A DNA stretch of 64,000 bases, taken from the NCBI RefSeq assembly GCF_025263485.1, contig NZ_CP079863.1, positions 1,922,001 to 1,986,000 on the forward strand. The letters are read 5' to 3'. The DNA is from Mycobacterium sp. SMC-2. Its GTDB lineage: Bacteria; Actinomycetota; Actinomycetes; Mycobacteriales; Mycobacteriaceae. Of the stretch, positions 55,900-63,684 are shown piece after piece. A program made the translations under genes and the position numbers. How positions within the stretch are numbered: position 1 is the stretch's first letter; every line of letters begins with the position of its first letter. The notes below the pieces were generated by a model. The model saw only the letters and a list, made by a program, of their open reading frames with translations. It was not told where the DNA came from and made no database searches.

Positions 55900-56664
55900 A
55901 TGTGTGGACGGTTCGCGGTCACCACGGATCCGGCGCTGCTGGCCCAGAAGATCAAGGCCATCGACGAGGCCACGGGCGCCTCGGAGAGCGCCGGGGCGCC
56001 CAACTACAACGTGGCGCCCACCTCGACCATCGCGACCGTCGTGAGCCGGCACACCGACCCGGACGACGAGCCCACCCGTCGGGTGCGGCTCATGCGCTGG
56101 GGCCTGGTGCCCCCGTGGGCCAAGGCCGGGTCCGACGGGGCGCCCGAGACGAAGGGCCCGATACTGATCAACGCCCGCGCGGACAAGGTCACCACCTCGC
56201 CCGCGTTCCGGTCGAGCGCCAAGTCGAAGCGGTGCCTGATCCCGATGGACGGCTACTACGAATGGCGCGTCAACCCCGACGCGGCGGTCGGCAAGAAGTC
56301 CCGCAAGACACCGTTCTTCATGTACCGCGAGGACGGCGAGCCGCTGTTCATGGCGGGGCTGTGGTCGGTTTGGAAACCGGCCAAAGACGGTCCGCCGCTG
56401 CTGAGTTGCACGATCATCACCACCGACGCACCCGGCGAGCTGGCCGAGATCCATGACCGCATGCCGCTGGTCGTGCCCGAGCGGGAGTGGGACCGCTGGC
56501 TGGACCCGGACGCCCCGGCCGACGAAAAGCTCCTCACCGCCCCGCCCGACGTGCGCGGCATTCGCATGCGCGAGGTCTCGACGCTGGTCAACAACGTCCG
56601 CAACAACGGGCCGCAGTTGATCGAGCCGGCCGAACCGGAGCCCGAGCAGGCCAAGCTGCTCTGA
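55900..56664 (+). CDS. SRAP domain protein (HMCES/YedK-like), DNA-abasic-site protein
   Basis: 254 residues from the ATG at 55900 (MCGRFAV), the start required because catalytic Cys2 must become N-terminal after Met removal. Conserved INARADKV (Asn), PMDGYYEWR (catalytic Glu) and [10 protein letters not shown] (His) are all present. SRAP proteins form a thiazolidine crosslink with abasic sites in single-stranded DNA, protecting them during replication. Rv3226c is the counterpart. A tandem repeat fills its promoter region. Cytosolic. Confidence 0.94.
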   Translation: MCGRFAVTTDPALLAQKIKAIDEATGASESAGAPNYNVAPTSTIATVVSRHTDPDDEPTRRVRLMRWGLVPPWAKAGSDGAPETKGPILINARADKVTTSPAFRSSAKSKRCLIPMDGYYEWRVNPDAAVGKKSRKTPFFMYREDGEPLFMAGLWSVWKPAKDGPPLLSCTIITTDAPGELAEIHDRMPLVVPEREWDRWLDPDAPADEKLLTAPPDVRGIRMREVSTLVNNVRNNGPQLIEPAEPEPEQAKLL

Positions 56665-56667
56665 GGC

Positions 56668-56919
56668 TCAGTTGCTCAAAACCAGCTTCCAGTTGCCGTT
56701 GACGTTGCGGTCCGGGACGCACCAGAAGTTGTTCCAGTTTCCCGGGGTCGAGGCCTTCACGCCCGGGCCGGCGTCCTGGCAGGCCGCGCGGGTCGGGTAG
56801 TTGCCCTCGGTCTGGATCGTGTCGGCGTGGCCGACGCCCACGCCGGCCGTCATCAGTCCGGAGAAAGCCAGCACACCGGCGGCGACAATCGTCGCGGCGC
56901 GGGATCGCTTCGTCGTCAT
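56668..56919 (-). CDS. Small secreted protein
   Basis: 83 residues from the ATG at 56919. Basic N-terminus (MTTKRSRAAT), hydrophobic helix IVAAGVLAFSGLMTAGVGV and cleavage-like GHA-DT form a typical Sec signal, leaving about 50 residues. The mature part has two Cys (AACQDAGPGV and WCVPDRN), probably disulfide bonded, and ends NVNGNWKLVLSN. Of the kind of short exported proteins common in mycobacteria; no function known. Its stop is only a few bases from the SRAP stop (convergent). Confidence 0.75.
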   Translation of the reverse strand: MTTKRSRAATIVAAGVLAFSGLMTAGVGVGHADTIQTEGNYPTRAACQDAGPGVKASTPGNWNNFWCVPDRNVNGNWKLVLSN

Positions 56920-56997
56920 GGCGCGAGCGTAACGCCAGGGCGAAGAATCGGCCCGGTTTTCGCGACGGCGCCACATTCGCGCGGCTAAGCCCCGCTT

Positions 56998-57846
56998 TTA
57001 CGGACCCGTGTACCCCGGTGGGTTGACGCCGTCCACCCAGAAGTCGACGCCGAGCTGCCCGCCCGGCACGCAGTTGTAGACCGACAGGTCGGTGACGCCG
57101 GACTCCAGCAGCACGTCCTCGCACAGCAGGGTGTTGCCGGTGTATTCGCGGGCGGGCTTGTTGAGGATGACGTAGGCCGCGTCGGAGTACACCTCCGGCT
57201 TGCGGGCACGGGCCATCGCCTCGTCCCCGCCGAGCAGGTTCTGCACCGCGGCGGTGGCCACCAGAGTGCGCGGCCACAGGGTGTTCGACGCGATGCCCGC
57301 CTCGCGCATCTCCTCGGCGATGCCCAGCGCACACAGCGTCATGCCGAACTTGGCCATCATGTACGCGGTCGGCTTCAGCCACTCCTTGCCGAGCAGCACG
57401 GGCGGCGACAGCGTCAGGATGTGCGGGTTCTTCGCGGCCTGCAGGTGCGGGATGCAGGCCTGCGACACCGCGTACGTGCCGCGCACCTGGATGCCGTTCA
57501 TCAGGTCGAACCGCTTCATCGGCACCTCGGTGATGGACCCGAGGTTGATCGCCGACGCGTTGTTGACGCAGATGTCGATGCCGCCGAACTGCTCGACGGT
57601 CTTGGCCACCGCGGACTCGACGGACTCCGGGTCGCGGACGTCCCCGACGATCGGCAGGGCCTGCCCGCCGGCTTCCTCGAGCTCCTTCGCCGCGGTGTAC
57701 ACCGTGCCCGGCAGCTTCGGGTGGGGCTCGGCGGTCTTGGCGATCAGGGCGATGTTGGCGCCGTCTTGGGCCGCGCGCTTGGCGATCGCCAGGCCGATGC
57801 CGCGGCTGGCTCCGGAGATGAACATGGTCTTGCCATTCAGGGACAT
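56998..57846 (-). CDS. Short-chain dehydrogenase/reductase (Rv3224-like, HSDL2-type)
   Basis: 282 residues. Cofactor motif FISGASRGIGLAIAKRAA, NNASAINLGS, catalytic Ser in LTLSPPVLL and Tyr-x3-Lys in AYMMAKFGM. The sequence AEPHPKLPGTVYTAA in an early loop and the C-terminal NPPGYTG resemble the SDR part of HSDL2-like proteins, which act on fatty-acyl or steroid substrates; the true substrate is unknown. Divergent from sigH with a 165-base spacer containing a SigH-type promoter. Confidence 0.9.
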   Translation of the reverse strand: MSLNGKTMFISGASRGIGLAIAKRAAQDGANIALIAKTAEPHPKLPGTVYTAAKELEEAGGQALPIVGDVRDPESVESAVAKTVEQFGGIDICVNNASAINLGSITEVPMKRFDLMNGIQVRGTYAVSQACIPHLQAAKNPHILTLSPPVLLGKEWLKPTAYMMAKFGMTLCALGIAEEMREAGIASNTLWPRTLVATAAVQNLLGGDEAMARARKPEVYSDAAYVILNKPAREYTGNTLLCEDVLLESGVTDLSVYNCVPGGQLGVDFWVDGVNPPGYTGP

Positions 57847-57900
57847 GGCGCCACATTAACGTCCTGCCGCGCTCGCCCGGATCGGGCCACGGATTCCGCC

Positions 57901-57927
57901 GGAAATAGCACGTCGGCCCACGCTGTT
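57901..57927 (+). promoter_or_regulatory. Candidate SigH-dependent promoter of sigH
   Basis: GGAAAT at 57901-57906 and GTT at 57925-57927 with an 18-base spacer fit the SigH pattern GGAA(C/T)-N18-20-GTT, apart from A for C/T at the fifth base of the -35. It lies about 85 bases before the upstream GTG of sigH. SigH autoregulation is known in mycobacteria. Confidence 0.5.
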
Positions 57928-58011
57928 AAAGCAATCGTTCTGCAGGAGTTAACTGGGCGCACCCGGGCAGACAGTGTCGGTGGCAGCCTCTAGATTGGGA
58001 GGAGCGGTTTA

Positions 58012-58788
58012 GTGTCAGCGGCGACGAGCCTGTTGGACCGTCCAATGGGTGCCGAGCAGTTGGCTTGTTTGCTGGCAAGCCCGGTGGCGCTTTCAGTGCT
58101 GTCCGGTGACACCGCAGCAGAAGGGACCGGGGAAATCGACATGGCCGACACCGACGGCGCGACAGCACAGGAGATTGCCGACCCCGGCCCGCAGGAGACC
58201 GATGCGGAGCTGATGGCGCGCTTCGAGCGCGACGCGATTCCGCTGCTGGACCAGCTCTATGGCGGTGCGCTGCGCATGACGCGCAATCCCGCCGACGCGG
58301 AGGACCTGCTGCAGGAGACCATGGTGAAGGCCTACGCGGGGTTCCGGTCCTTCCGGGCGGGCACCAACCTCAAGGCGTGGCTGTACCGGATTCTGACCAA
58401 CACCTACATCAACAGCTACCGCAAGAGGCAACGCCAGCCGGCCGAGTACCCCACCGAGGAGATCACCGACTGGCAGCTGGCGTCCAACGCCGAGCACTCG
58501 TCCACCGGTCTGCGCTCGGCCGAGGTCGAGGCGCTCGAGGCGCTGCCCGACGACGAGATCAAGGAAGCGCTGCAGGAGTTGCCGGAAGAATTCCGGATGG
58601 CCGTCTACTACGCCGATGTCGAGGGATTCCCATACAAGGAAATCGCCGAGATCATGGATACGCCCATCGGGACGGTAATGTCACGGCTGCACCGCGGCAG
58701 ACGTCAACTGCGTGGGCTGTTGGCTGACGTGGCCAAAGAGCGGGGCTTCAACCGCGGCCACCAAGCGCACGAGGAGGTGTCGTCATGA
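58012..58788 (+). CDS. sigH: ECF sigma factor SigH (with possible longer isoform)
   Basis: 258 residues from a GTG at 58012 preceded by an excellent GGGAGGAG (57997-58004). The usual M. tuberculosis start corresponds to the ATG at 58141 ([12 protein letters not shown]), giving 215 residues. Sigma-70 region 2 ([39 protein letters not shown]...[21 protein letters not shown]) and region 4 ([42 protein letters not shown]) are conserved. It directs heat- and thiol-stress genes including thioredoxin. The 43-residue extension would yield an isoform like SigR-prime of Streptomyces. Overlaps rshA. Confidence 0.95.
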   Translation: MSAATSLLDRPMGAEQLACLLASPVALSVLSGDTAAEGTGEIDMADTDGATAQEIADPGPQETDAELMARFERDAIPLLDQLYGGALRMTRNPADAEDLLQETMVKAYAGFRSFRAGTNLKAWLYRILTNTYINSYRKRQRQPAEYPTEEITDWQLASNAEHSSTGLRSAEVEALEALPDDEIKEALQELPEEFRMAVYYADVEGFPYKEIAEIMDTPIGTVMSRLHRGRRQLRGLLADVAKERGFNRGHQAHEEVSS

Positions 58789-59087
58789 GCGAGATTTCCG
58801 GCCCCGGCGACACGTGCCCCAACGACGACGACCACGGCGCCGTCGGCTGTGCCGAGGTGATCCGCCAGGTCTGGCTGCTGCTCGACGGTGAATGCACGCC
58901 GGAGTCGCGGGACCAGCTGCGCCGCCACCTTGAGGCGTGTCCCGGTTGCTTCAAGCATTACGGCCTCGAGGAGCGGATCAAGGCGTTGATCGCCAACAAG
59001 TGCCGAGGCGAGAAGGCCCCCGAGGGCCTGCGCGAGCGGCTACGGCTGGAGATCCGCCGGACCACCATCATCCGGGGTACGCAGTAG
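58785..59087 (+). CDS. rshA: Zinc-binding anti-sigma factor RshA
   Basis: 100 residues, ATG overlapping the sigH stop. The ZAS motif reads [10 protein letters not shown] (His-x3-Cys-x2-Cys), with an upstream Cys/His group ([10 protein letters not shown]). It binds SigH and lets go when its thiols are oxidised. Coupled translation with sigH keeps the antisigma in step with the sigma factor. Basic C-terminus ([10 protein letters not shown]). Confidence 0.95.
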   Translation: MSEISGPGDTCPNDDDHGAVGCAEVIRQVWLLLDGECTPESRDQLRRHLEACPGCFKHYGLEERIKALIANKCRGEKAPEGLRERLRLEIRRTTIIRGTQ

Positions 59088-59093
59088 CGGTCC

Positions 59094-59168
59094 TCAGGCG
59101 TTGGGCCGCTTGCCGTGGTTGGCTTTGCTGTGCTTGCGGTCGCGCTTCTTACGGCCCCGTTTGGCCAT
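59094..59168 (-). CDS. Ribosomal protein bL37 (24 residues)
   Basis: Encodes MAKRGRKKRDRKHSKANHGK plus RPNA, extremely basic, with GGAGG exactly spaced before the ATG (cacTGGAGGttcgaccATG). It matches the 24-residue protein seen in cryo-EM structures of the M. smegmatis 50S subunit and called bL37. Such genes are often missed because of their size. The stop is 7 bases from the convergent rshA stop; it is divergent from TB7.3. Confidence 0.9.
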   Translation of the reverse strand: MAKRGRKKRDRKHSKANHGKRPNA

Positions 59169-59373
59169 GGTCGAACCTCCAGTGATTGGTCTGCGATCCG
59201 GGCGCCCGGCGCCCGTGAGCCTGCCGCACAGTCTCTCACGGAAGTCGGGCGCGGCGACAACGGCCCGTGCGCCGCGGTAGGAAGCCGTCCTGTGGTTCGA
59301 TATACCTGAGCTCGACGAGAAGCTTGATGGACCAGCAGCCAGCCTGCGCAATGGCCGAATGAGTGGGGTGAAG

Positions 59374-59589
59374 ATGGCCGAGGATGTTCGCGCCGAGATC
59401 GTCGCCAGCGTGCTCGAAGTCGTGGTGACCGAGGGTGACCAGATCGGCAAGGGCGACGTCGTGGTGCTGCTGGAGTCGATGAAGATGGAGATTCCCGTCC
59501 TGGCCGAGGTGGACGGCACCATCAGCAAGGTGAGCGTCTCGGTGGGCGATGTCATCCAGGCCGGCGACCTGATTGCTGTGATCAGCTAG
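59374..59589 (+). CDS. Biotinyl/lipoyl attachment protein TB7.3 (Rv3221c-like)
   Basis: 71 residues from the ATG at 59374; a frame start at 59359 is upstream. A single biotin-carrier hammerhead, with modified Lys in LESMKMEIPV. The equivalent M. tuberculosis protein is biotinylated and was found in culture filtrate. Unlike acyl-CoA carboxylase subunits it has no other domain, so its carboxylase partner is unknown. Followed by pdtaS 50 bases later. Confidence 0.95.
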   Translation: MAEDVRAEIVASVLEVVVTEGDQIGKGDVVVLLESMKMEIPVLAEVDGTISKVSVSVGDVIQAGDLIAVIS

Positions 59590-59639
59590 CCGTTGGATCC
59601 GTCCTGTCTGCTGCCGGGGAATGGCCCGGGGAGTGAGTG

Positions 59640-61160
59640 ATGTCGACTCTCGGTGATCTGCTTGCCGAACACACCGTGCTGCCGGGCAACGCGGTGGACC
59701 ACCTGCACGCCGTGGTGGGGGAGTGGCAGCTGCTGGCGGACCTGTCGTTCGCCGACTACCTGATGTGGGTTCGCCGCGACGACGGCACGTTCGTGTGTGT
59801 GGCGCAGTGCCGGCCGAACACCGCGCCCACGGTGCTGCTCACCGACTCGGTGGGCAGCGTCGTGCCCGCCGACCGGCTGCCGCTCGTCGCGGAGACCTTC
59901 GAGTCCGGCACCGCCCAGCGGGACGGCCTTGCGAGACAAGGGGATTCGTGGCTGCCAGGCCCGCACGTCGAGGCGTACCCGGTGCGCTACGGCAGCCGGG
60001 TGGTAGCCGTGCTGACCCGGCATCAAACCGCCGTCGCGGCCGACCGCGCGTCCGGGCAGCTGGAGACGGCCTACCGGGACTGCGCCACCGATCTCGTGCA
60101 CATGCTCGCCGAGGGCACCTTCCCCGACGTGGGCGACGTGGTCATGTCGCGGTCCACCCCGCGGGCGGGCGACGGCTTCATCCGGTTGGACGTCAACGGC
60201 GTCGTCACCTACGCCAGCCCCAACGCGGTGTCGGCCTACCACCGGATGGGCCTGACCACCGAGCTGGAGGGCCGCAACCTGGTCAAGGTGACGCGGCCGC
60301 TGGTCTCCGACCCATTCGAGGCGCAGGAACTGGCCGAACACGTGCTCGACCTGCTGGCCGGTGGGCGGAGCATGCGGATGGAGATCGACGCCGGCGGCGC
60401 GACAGTGCTGCTGCGGACGCTGCCGCTGGTGGTCGACGGCGCCAGCGCCGGTGCCGCGGTGCTGATCCGCGACGTCACCGAGGTGAAGCGCCGCGACCGG
60501 GCCCTGATCTCCAAGGACGCCACCATCCGCGAGATCCACCATCGGGTGAAGAACAACCTGCAAACGGTGGCGGCGCTGTTGCGCCTGCAGGCCCGCCGAA
60601 CGGCCAACGCCGAGGGGCGCGAAGCCCTGATCGAGTCGGTGCGCCGGGTCTCGTCCATCGCGTTGGTGCACGACGCCCTGTCGATGTCGGTCGACGAGCA
60701 GGTCAACCTCGACGAGGTCATCGACCGGATCCTGCCGATCATGAACGACGTGGCGTCGGTGGACCGGCCGATCCGGATCAACCGGGTCGGGGACCTGGGC
60801 GTGCTGGACTCCGACCGGGCGACGGCCCTGATCATGGTGATCACCGAACTGGTTCAAAACGCGATCGAGCACGCATTCGACCCGGCCGGAGGTGGGGGTC
60901 CCCCCGCTCGCGGGGGCGGCTCGGTGACCATTCGCGCCGAGCGTTCGGCGCGCTGGCTCGACGTCGTGGTCCACGACGACGGCCGCGGGCTGCCGCAAGG
61001 CTTCAGCCTGGAGACGTCCGACAGCCTCGGTCTGCAGATCGTGCGGACGTTGGTGTCGGCCGAACTCGACGGCACGCTGGCCATGCGGCAAGCCCCGGCC
61101 CGCGGCACCGACGTGGTGCTGCGGGTGCCGATCGGCCGGCGGACCCGGCTGGTGTTGTAG
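59640..61160 (+). CDS. pdtaS: Sensor histidine kinase PdtaS
   Basis: 506 residues from the ATG at 59640. GAF domain (about 15-140) and PAS domain (about 175-285), then HisKA_2-type phosphoacceptor REIHHRVKNNLQTVAALL and an ATPase with ELVQNAIEHAF, DDGRGLPQGF and SLGLQIVRTL. A cytosolic kinase whose partner PdtaR is an ANTAR RNA-binding regulator; it signals copper/nitric-oxide and other stresses. About ten extra residues (GGGGPPARGGG) encoded by a dispersed repeat sit in the ATP-lid region between the N box and the G1 box. Confidence 0.95.
   Translation: MSTLGDLLAEHTVLPGNAVDHLHAVVGEWQLLADLSFADYLMWVRRDDGTFVCVAQCRPNTAPTVLLTDSVGSVVPADRLPLVAETFESGTAQRDGLARQGDSWLPGPHVEAYPVRYGSRVVAVLTRHQTAVAADRASGQLETAYRDCATDLVHMLAEGTFPDVGDVVMSRSTPRAGDGFIRLDVNGVVTYASPNAVSAYHRMGLTTELEGRNLVKVTRPLVSDPFEAQELAEHVLDLLAGGRSMRMEIDAGGATVLLRTLPLVVDGASAGAAVLIRDVTEVKRRDRALISKDATIREIHHRVKNNLQTVAALLRLQARRTANAEGREALIESVRRVSSIALVHDALSMSVDEQVNLDEVIDRILPIMNDVASVDRPIRINRVGDLGVLDSDRATALIMVITELVQNAIEHAFDPAGGGGPPARGGGSVTIRAERSARWLDVVVHDDGRGLPQGFSLETSDSLGLQIVRTLVSAELDGTLAMRQAPARGTDVVLRVPIGRRTRLVL
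60887..60918. repeat. GC-rich dispersed element inside pdtaS
   Basis: GGAGGTGGGGGTCCCCCCGC followed by TCGCGGGGGCGG is related to the minus-strand copy at 17191-17220. It is in frame, adding a Gly/Pro/Arg-rich insertion to the kinase. Confidence 0.6.
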
Positions 61161-61176
61161 GTGGACAGCGAACACA

Positions 61177-61212
61177 ACAGTGCGGCCCCGACTTTCGTCG
61201 GGGCCGCACTGT
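61177..61212. terminator. Bidirectional terminator between pdtaS and whiB1
   Basis: A perfect 16-bp stem, ACAGTGCGGCCCCGAC (61177-61192, less the first base as seen) and its complement at 61197-61212, with a TTTC loop. It lies between convergent genes; no U-tract on either side. It is one of the strongest hairpins in the window. Confidence 0.8.
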
Positions 61213-61226
61213 GTGGTCTAACCGAG

Positions 61227-61481
61227 TCAGACTCCGCTACGGGCCTTCGTCCGGGCGTTGCGACGCTTGAGTGCGCGCCGCTCGTCTTCACTCATGCCGC
61301 CCCAGACGCCCGAGTCCTGGCCGGTATTCAGGGCCCAAGAGAGGCAGTCCGTGGTCACCGGGCACCGATTGCAGACCAGTTTCGCGTCAGCGATCTGCGT
61401 GAGCGCCGGGCCGCTGTTCCCTACCGGGAAGAACAGCTCCGGGTCCTCGTCCCGACAGACCGCCTTGTGGCGCCAATCCAT
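61227..61481 (-). CDS. whiB1: WhiB-family transcriptional regulator WhiB1
   Basis: 84 residues. Cluster ligands Cys9, Cys37, Cys40 and Cys46 (CNRCPVTTDC), the GVWGG turn and a basic ALKRRNARTKARSGV tail. WhiB1 holds a nitric-oxide-sensitive [4Fe-4S] cluster, binds the primary sigma factor and is essential in M. tuberculosis. The upstream region keeps a CRP-type site at 61641-61656 and an AT-rich leader of about 150 bases (61482-61640). Confidence 0.97.
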   Translation of the reverse strand: MDWRHKAVCRDEDPELFFPVGNSGPALTQIADAKLVCNRCPVTTDCLSWALNTGQDSGVWGGMSEDERRALKRRNARTKARSGV

Positions 61482-61640
61482 AAGTTGTTACTCCTCACTG
61501 AGTGCGCAGCAAGGCGCACGGCCAATTTCTTCGGCTGTTAACGCGTGCACAAGAAAAGGGTCCGTACCCCTATCAAATTTCTGCATGCAACCTTTTGATC
61601 GTTTCACAGGCCCAACAGAAGTCAATAGCGTGAGTTCGCT

Positions 61641-61656
61641 CGTGGGCAATCTCACT
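61641..61656 (-). promoter_or_regulatory. CRP-type binding site upstream of whiB1
   Basis: On the minus strand this reads AGTGAGATTGCCCACG, close to the cAMP receptor protein site known from the M. tuberculosis whiB1 promoter (AGTGAGATAGCCCACG, as remembered) and to TGTGA-N6-TCACA. It lies about 160 bases before the start codon. Confidence 0.6.
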
Positions 61657-61759
61657 TTGATCGTCCCGTAGCCGGGCCATTACACCGTTGTACTACACTC
61701 GCGTCCCGACCCCGGGAGAGTTTTCGCCGCCTGGCCCGGACGCTCTTCGTTATCGCAGC

Positions 61760-62725
61760 TCAGAGGGGATTTTTTCGGGGAGGCGCGACCACGGCCAGCG
61801 CATCCGGGACCGCCCGGAAAGTCATGCTTTCGCGCACGCCGAGGTAGTCGCCATCGAACTGGCAGGCAACCGGGCCCCCGGTCGAGGTGACCCGCAAGCA
61901 GGGCACGTCGTCTTCGGTGATGAGGTGGTCGAACGCGAACTTGGGCCGTTTGGCGAACATCTGCCGCACGATGCGCAGGGTGGGGATTGTTTTCATGCTG
62001 GTGGGCGCGAACACGCCCAGCCCCGTCTCGAACGTGCAGCCGGGATTGGTCCATACCGGCCGGTTGTTGGCGAACGTCCATGGGCTGGAGTTGGAGACGA
62101 ACACGAAGCTCACCCCCGGGATCGGTTCGCGGCCGGGCAGTTCGAGCTGCAGCATCGGTTCGCGGCGCGTGTAGCCCCACACTGCGGGCACGGCCGCGCG
62201 GATGTAGCGCCACGCGGTGACCTTGCCGCCCTTGTCGCGTTCGGCCTCGACCGCGGCGACCACCTCGGCGTCGACCCCCATCCCCGTGTTGAACACGGCC
62301 CACCGCTCCCCGCAGTCGATCAGCCCGATGCGGCGCCAGGTCTGGTGGTGGCGGTAGTCGTCGAGCAGCTGGATGAGCTGGTTGGTGGCGGCCACCGGGT
62401 CGGGGGAGATACCCAGCGACCGCGCCAGCACATTCGCCGAACCCCCGGGAACCACCGCGAGCGCCGGCACGGGACCCGTCGGTACCGATCCGGGGCGGCC
62501 GAGCAGGCCGTTGACCACTCCGCTGACCGTGCCGTCGCCGCCGTGCACCACAACCAGGTCGACGCCGTCCGCGACCGCCTTCTCCGCGAGTTCGGTGCCG
62601 TGGCCGCGGTGGTTGGTGTGTTCCACGGTGAGTTGCAGGCGGCTCTTGAGCGCGTGCGCCAGCAGGTCGCGACCGGCCGGGGTGGTGGAGGTGGCTGTGG
62701 GGTTGACGATCAGCACGGCGCGCAT
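61760..62725 (-). CDS. Diacylglycerol kinase-family lipid kinase (Rv3218-like)
   Basis: 321 residues from the ATG at 62725. DAGK catalytic domain: NPTATSTTPAGRDLL start, GGDGTVSGVVNGLL nucleotide loop, VVPGGSANVLARSLGISPDP and GMGVDAEVV. It phosphorylates a lipid, probably diacylglycerol or a related polyprenyl/sphingoid substrate; which one is unknown. Cytosolic or peripheral to the inner membrane. No signal peptide. Divergent from the small membrane-protein gene. Confidence 0.88.
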   Translation of the reverse strand: MRAVLIVNPTATSTTPAGRDLLAHALKSRLQLTVEHTNHRGHGTELAEKAVADGVDLVVVHGGDGTVSGVVNGLLGRPGSVPTGPVPALAVVPGGSANVLARSLGISPDPVAATNQLIQLLDDYRHHQTWRRIGLIDCGERWAVFNTGMGVDAEVVAAVEAERDKGGKVTAWRYIRAAVPAVWGYTRREPMLQLELPGREPIPGVSFVFVSNSSPWTFANNRPVWTNPGCTFETGLGVFAPTSMKTIPTLRIVRQMFAKRPKFAFDHLITEDDVPCLRVTSTGGPVACQFDGDYLGVRESMTFRAVPDALAVVAPPRKNPL

Positions 62726-62806
62726 GAGGCACGAGCTTATGCGCGCCGGTTAAGGCCGCGCTGTGGGGAACTCCCGGCCGGCCGGCGGGTGACTACGCTG
62801 ACGCGG

Positions 62807-63256
62807 GTGACAGTCTTCCGCCACAACCCGGGCAGCGCGCCGGCCGCCGTGCGCGGCGCCGGGCTCCTCGTGGTGGCGCAGGGGGTGGCCGCGCTGGTCA
62901 TGGCGGCGGTGCTGGCCGTGCGCGGCATTGCCGGGACCGACCAGCGCGTGGTCAACGGTTTGGGCACGGCCGTCTTCTTCGCCCTGGCCGGGGCGGCGGT
63001 GCTGGCCGCCGGACGCGCACTCGTCCTCGGCAGGCGCTGGGGGCGCGGGCTGGCCGTCATCACCCAGCTGCTGTTACTGCCGGTGGCTTGGTACCTCGCG
63101 GTGAGCTCGCATCAGCCGGCCTTCGGGATTCCGGCCGGCGTCGTAGCGCTGACCGCGCTGGGCCTGCTGTTCAGCCCCGCGGGCGTGCGCTGGGCCGCCG
63201 GTGGCGATCAGCGCGACTCCGCCAACTCGGCCAACCGGGGCCCGGACAGCCGATAG
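62807..63256 (+). CDS. Small integral membrane protein (Rv3217c-like)
   Basis: 149 residues from a GTG at 62807 (VTVFRHNPGS); a GTG at 62789 is also in frame. Four hydrophobic helices are visible: AAVRGAGLLVVAQGVAALVM, AVFFALAGAAVLAAGRALV, LAVITQLLLLPVAWYLAV and PAGVVALTALGLLFS. No functional motif. The last 49 bases overlap the 3' end of the convergent GNAT gene. Confidence 0.8.
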   Translation: MTVFRHNPGSAPAAVRGAGLLVVAQGVAALVMAAVLAVRGIAGTDQRVVNGLGTAVFFALAGAAVLAAGRALVLGRRWGRGLAVITQLLLLPVAWYLAVSSHQPAFGIPAGVVALTALGLLFSPAGVRWAAGGDQRDSANSANRGPDSR

Positions 63257-63684
63257 GTGGTCCACTCGGGCTGCGGTTGGCCGCCGACGCCGTCGTACAG
63301 CGCGATGGCGTCGGCGTTCCAGTTCAGCACCGCCCACGACAACCGGGTGTAGCCGCTGTCGAGGCATTCGGCCGCCAGCGTCGCCAGCAGCGCGCGGGCC
63401 AGGCCGCGACGGCGGAACTCCGGCCGTACGAACAGGTCTTCTACGTAGACGCCTGCCACGCCGTCCCACGTGGAGAAGTTGAGAAACCACAGCGCCATCC
63501 CGGCGACCTCGCCGCCGACGTCCGCTATGTGCCCGTACACCGTCGGGGTCGCACCGAAAAGCGCTGCGGTAATTTGTTTTTCGGTGACCGTGCATTGGTC
63601 CGCGGCGTTTTCGAATTCGGCCAGTGCGCGAATCATTGCGGTAATCGCGGCGGCGTCTTGTGGCGTGGCGCGGCGAATGGTCAT
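63208..63684 (-). CDS. GNAT-family N-acetyltransferase (Rv3216-like)
   Basis: 158 residues. The acetyl-CoA binding core is VYVEDLFVRPEFRRRGLARALLATLAAECLDSGYTRLSWAVLNWNADAIALYDGVGG (motif A and B). This is close to the spermidine/spermine and diamine acetyltransferase branch, but the substrate is not proven. The start ATG overlaps the stop of the upstream isochorismate synthase gene. Cytosolic. Confidence 0.92.
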   Translation of the reverse strand: MTIRRATPQDAAAITAMIRALAEFENAADQCTVTEKQITAALFGATPTVYGHIADVGGEVAGMALWFLNFSTWDGVAGVYVEDLFVRPEFRRRGLARALLATLAAECLDSGYTRLSWAVLNWNADAIALYDGVGGQPQPEWTTYRLSGPRLAELAESR

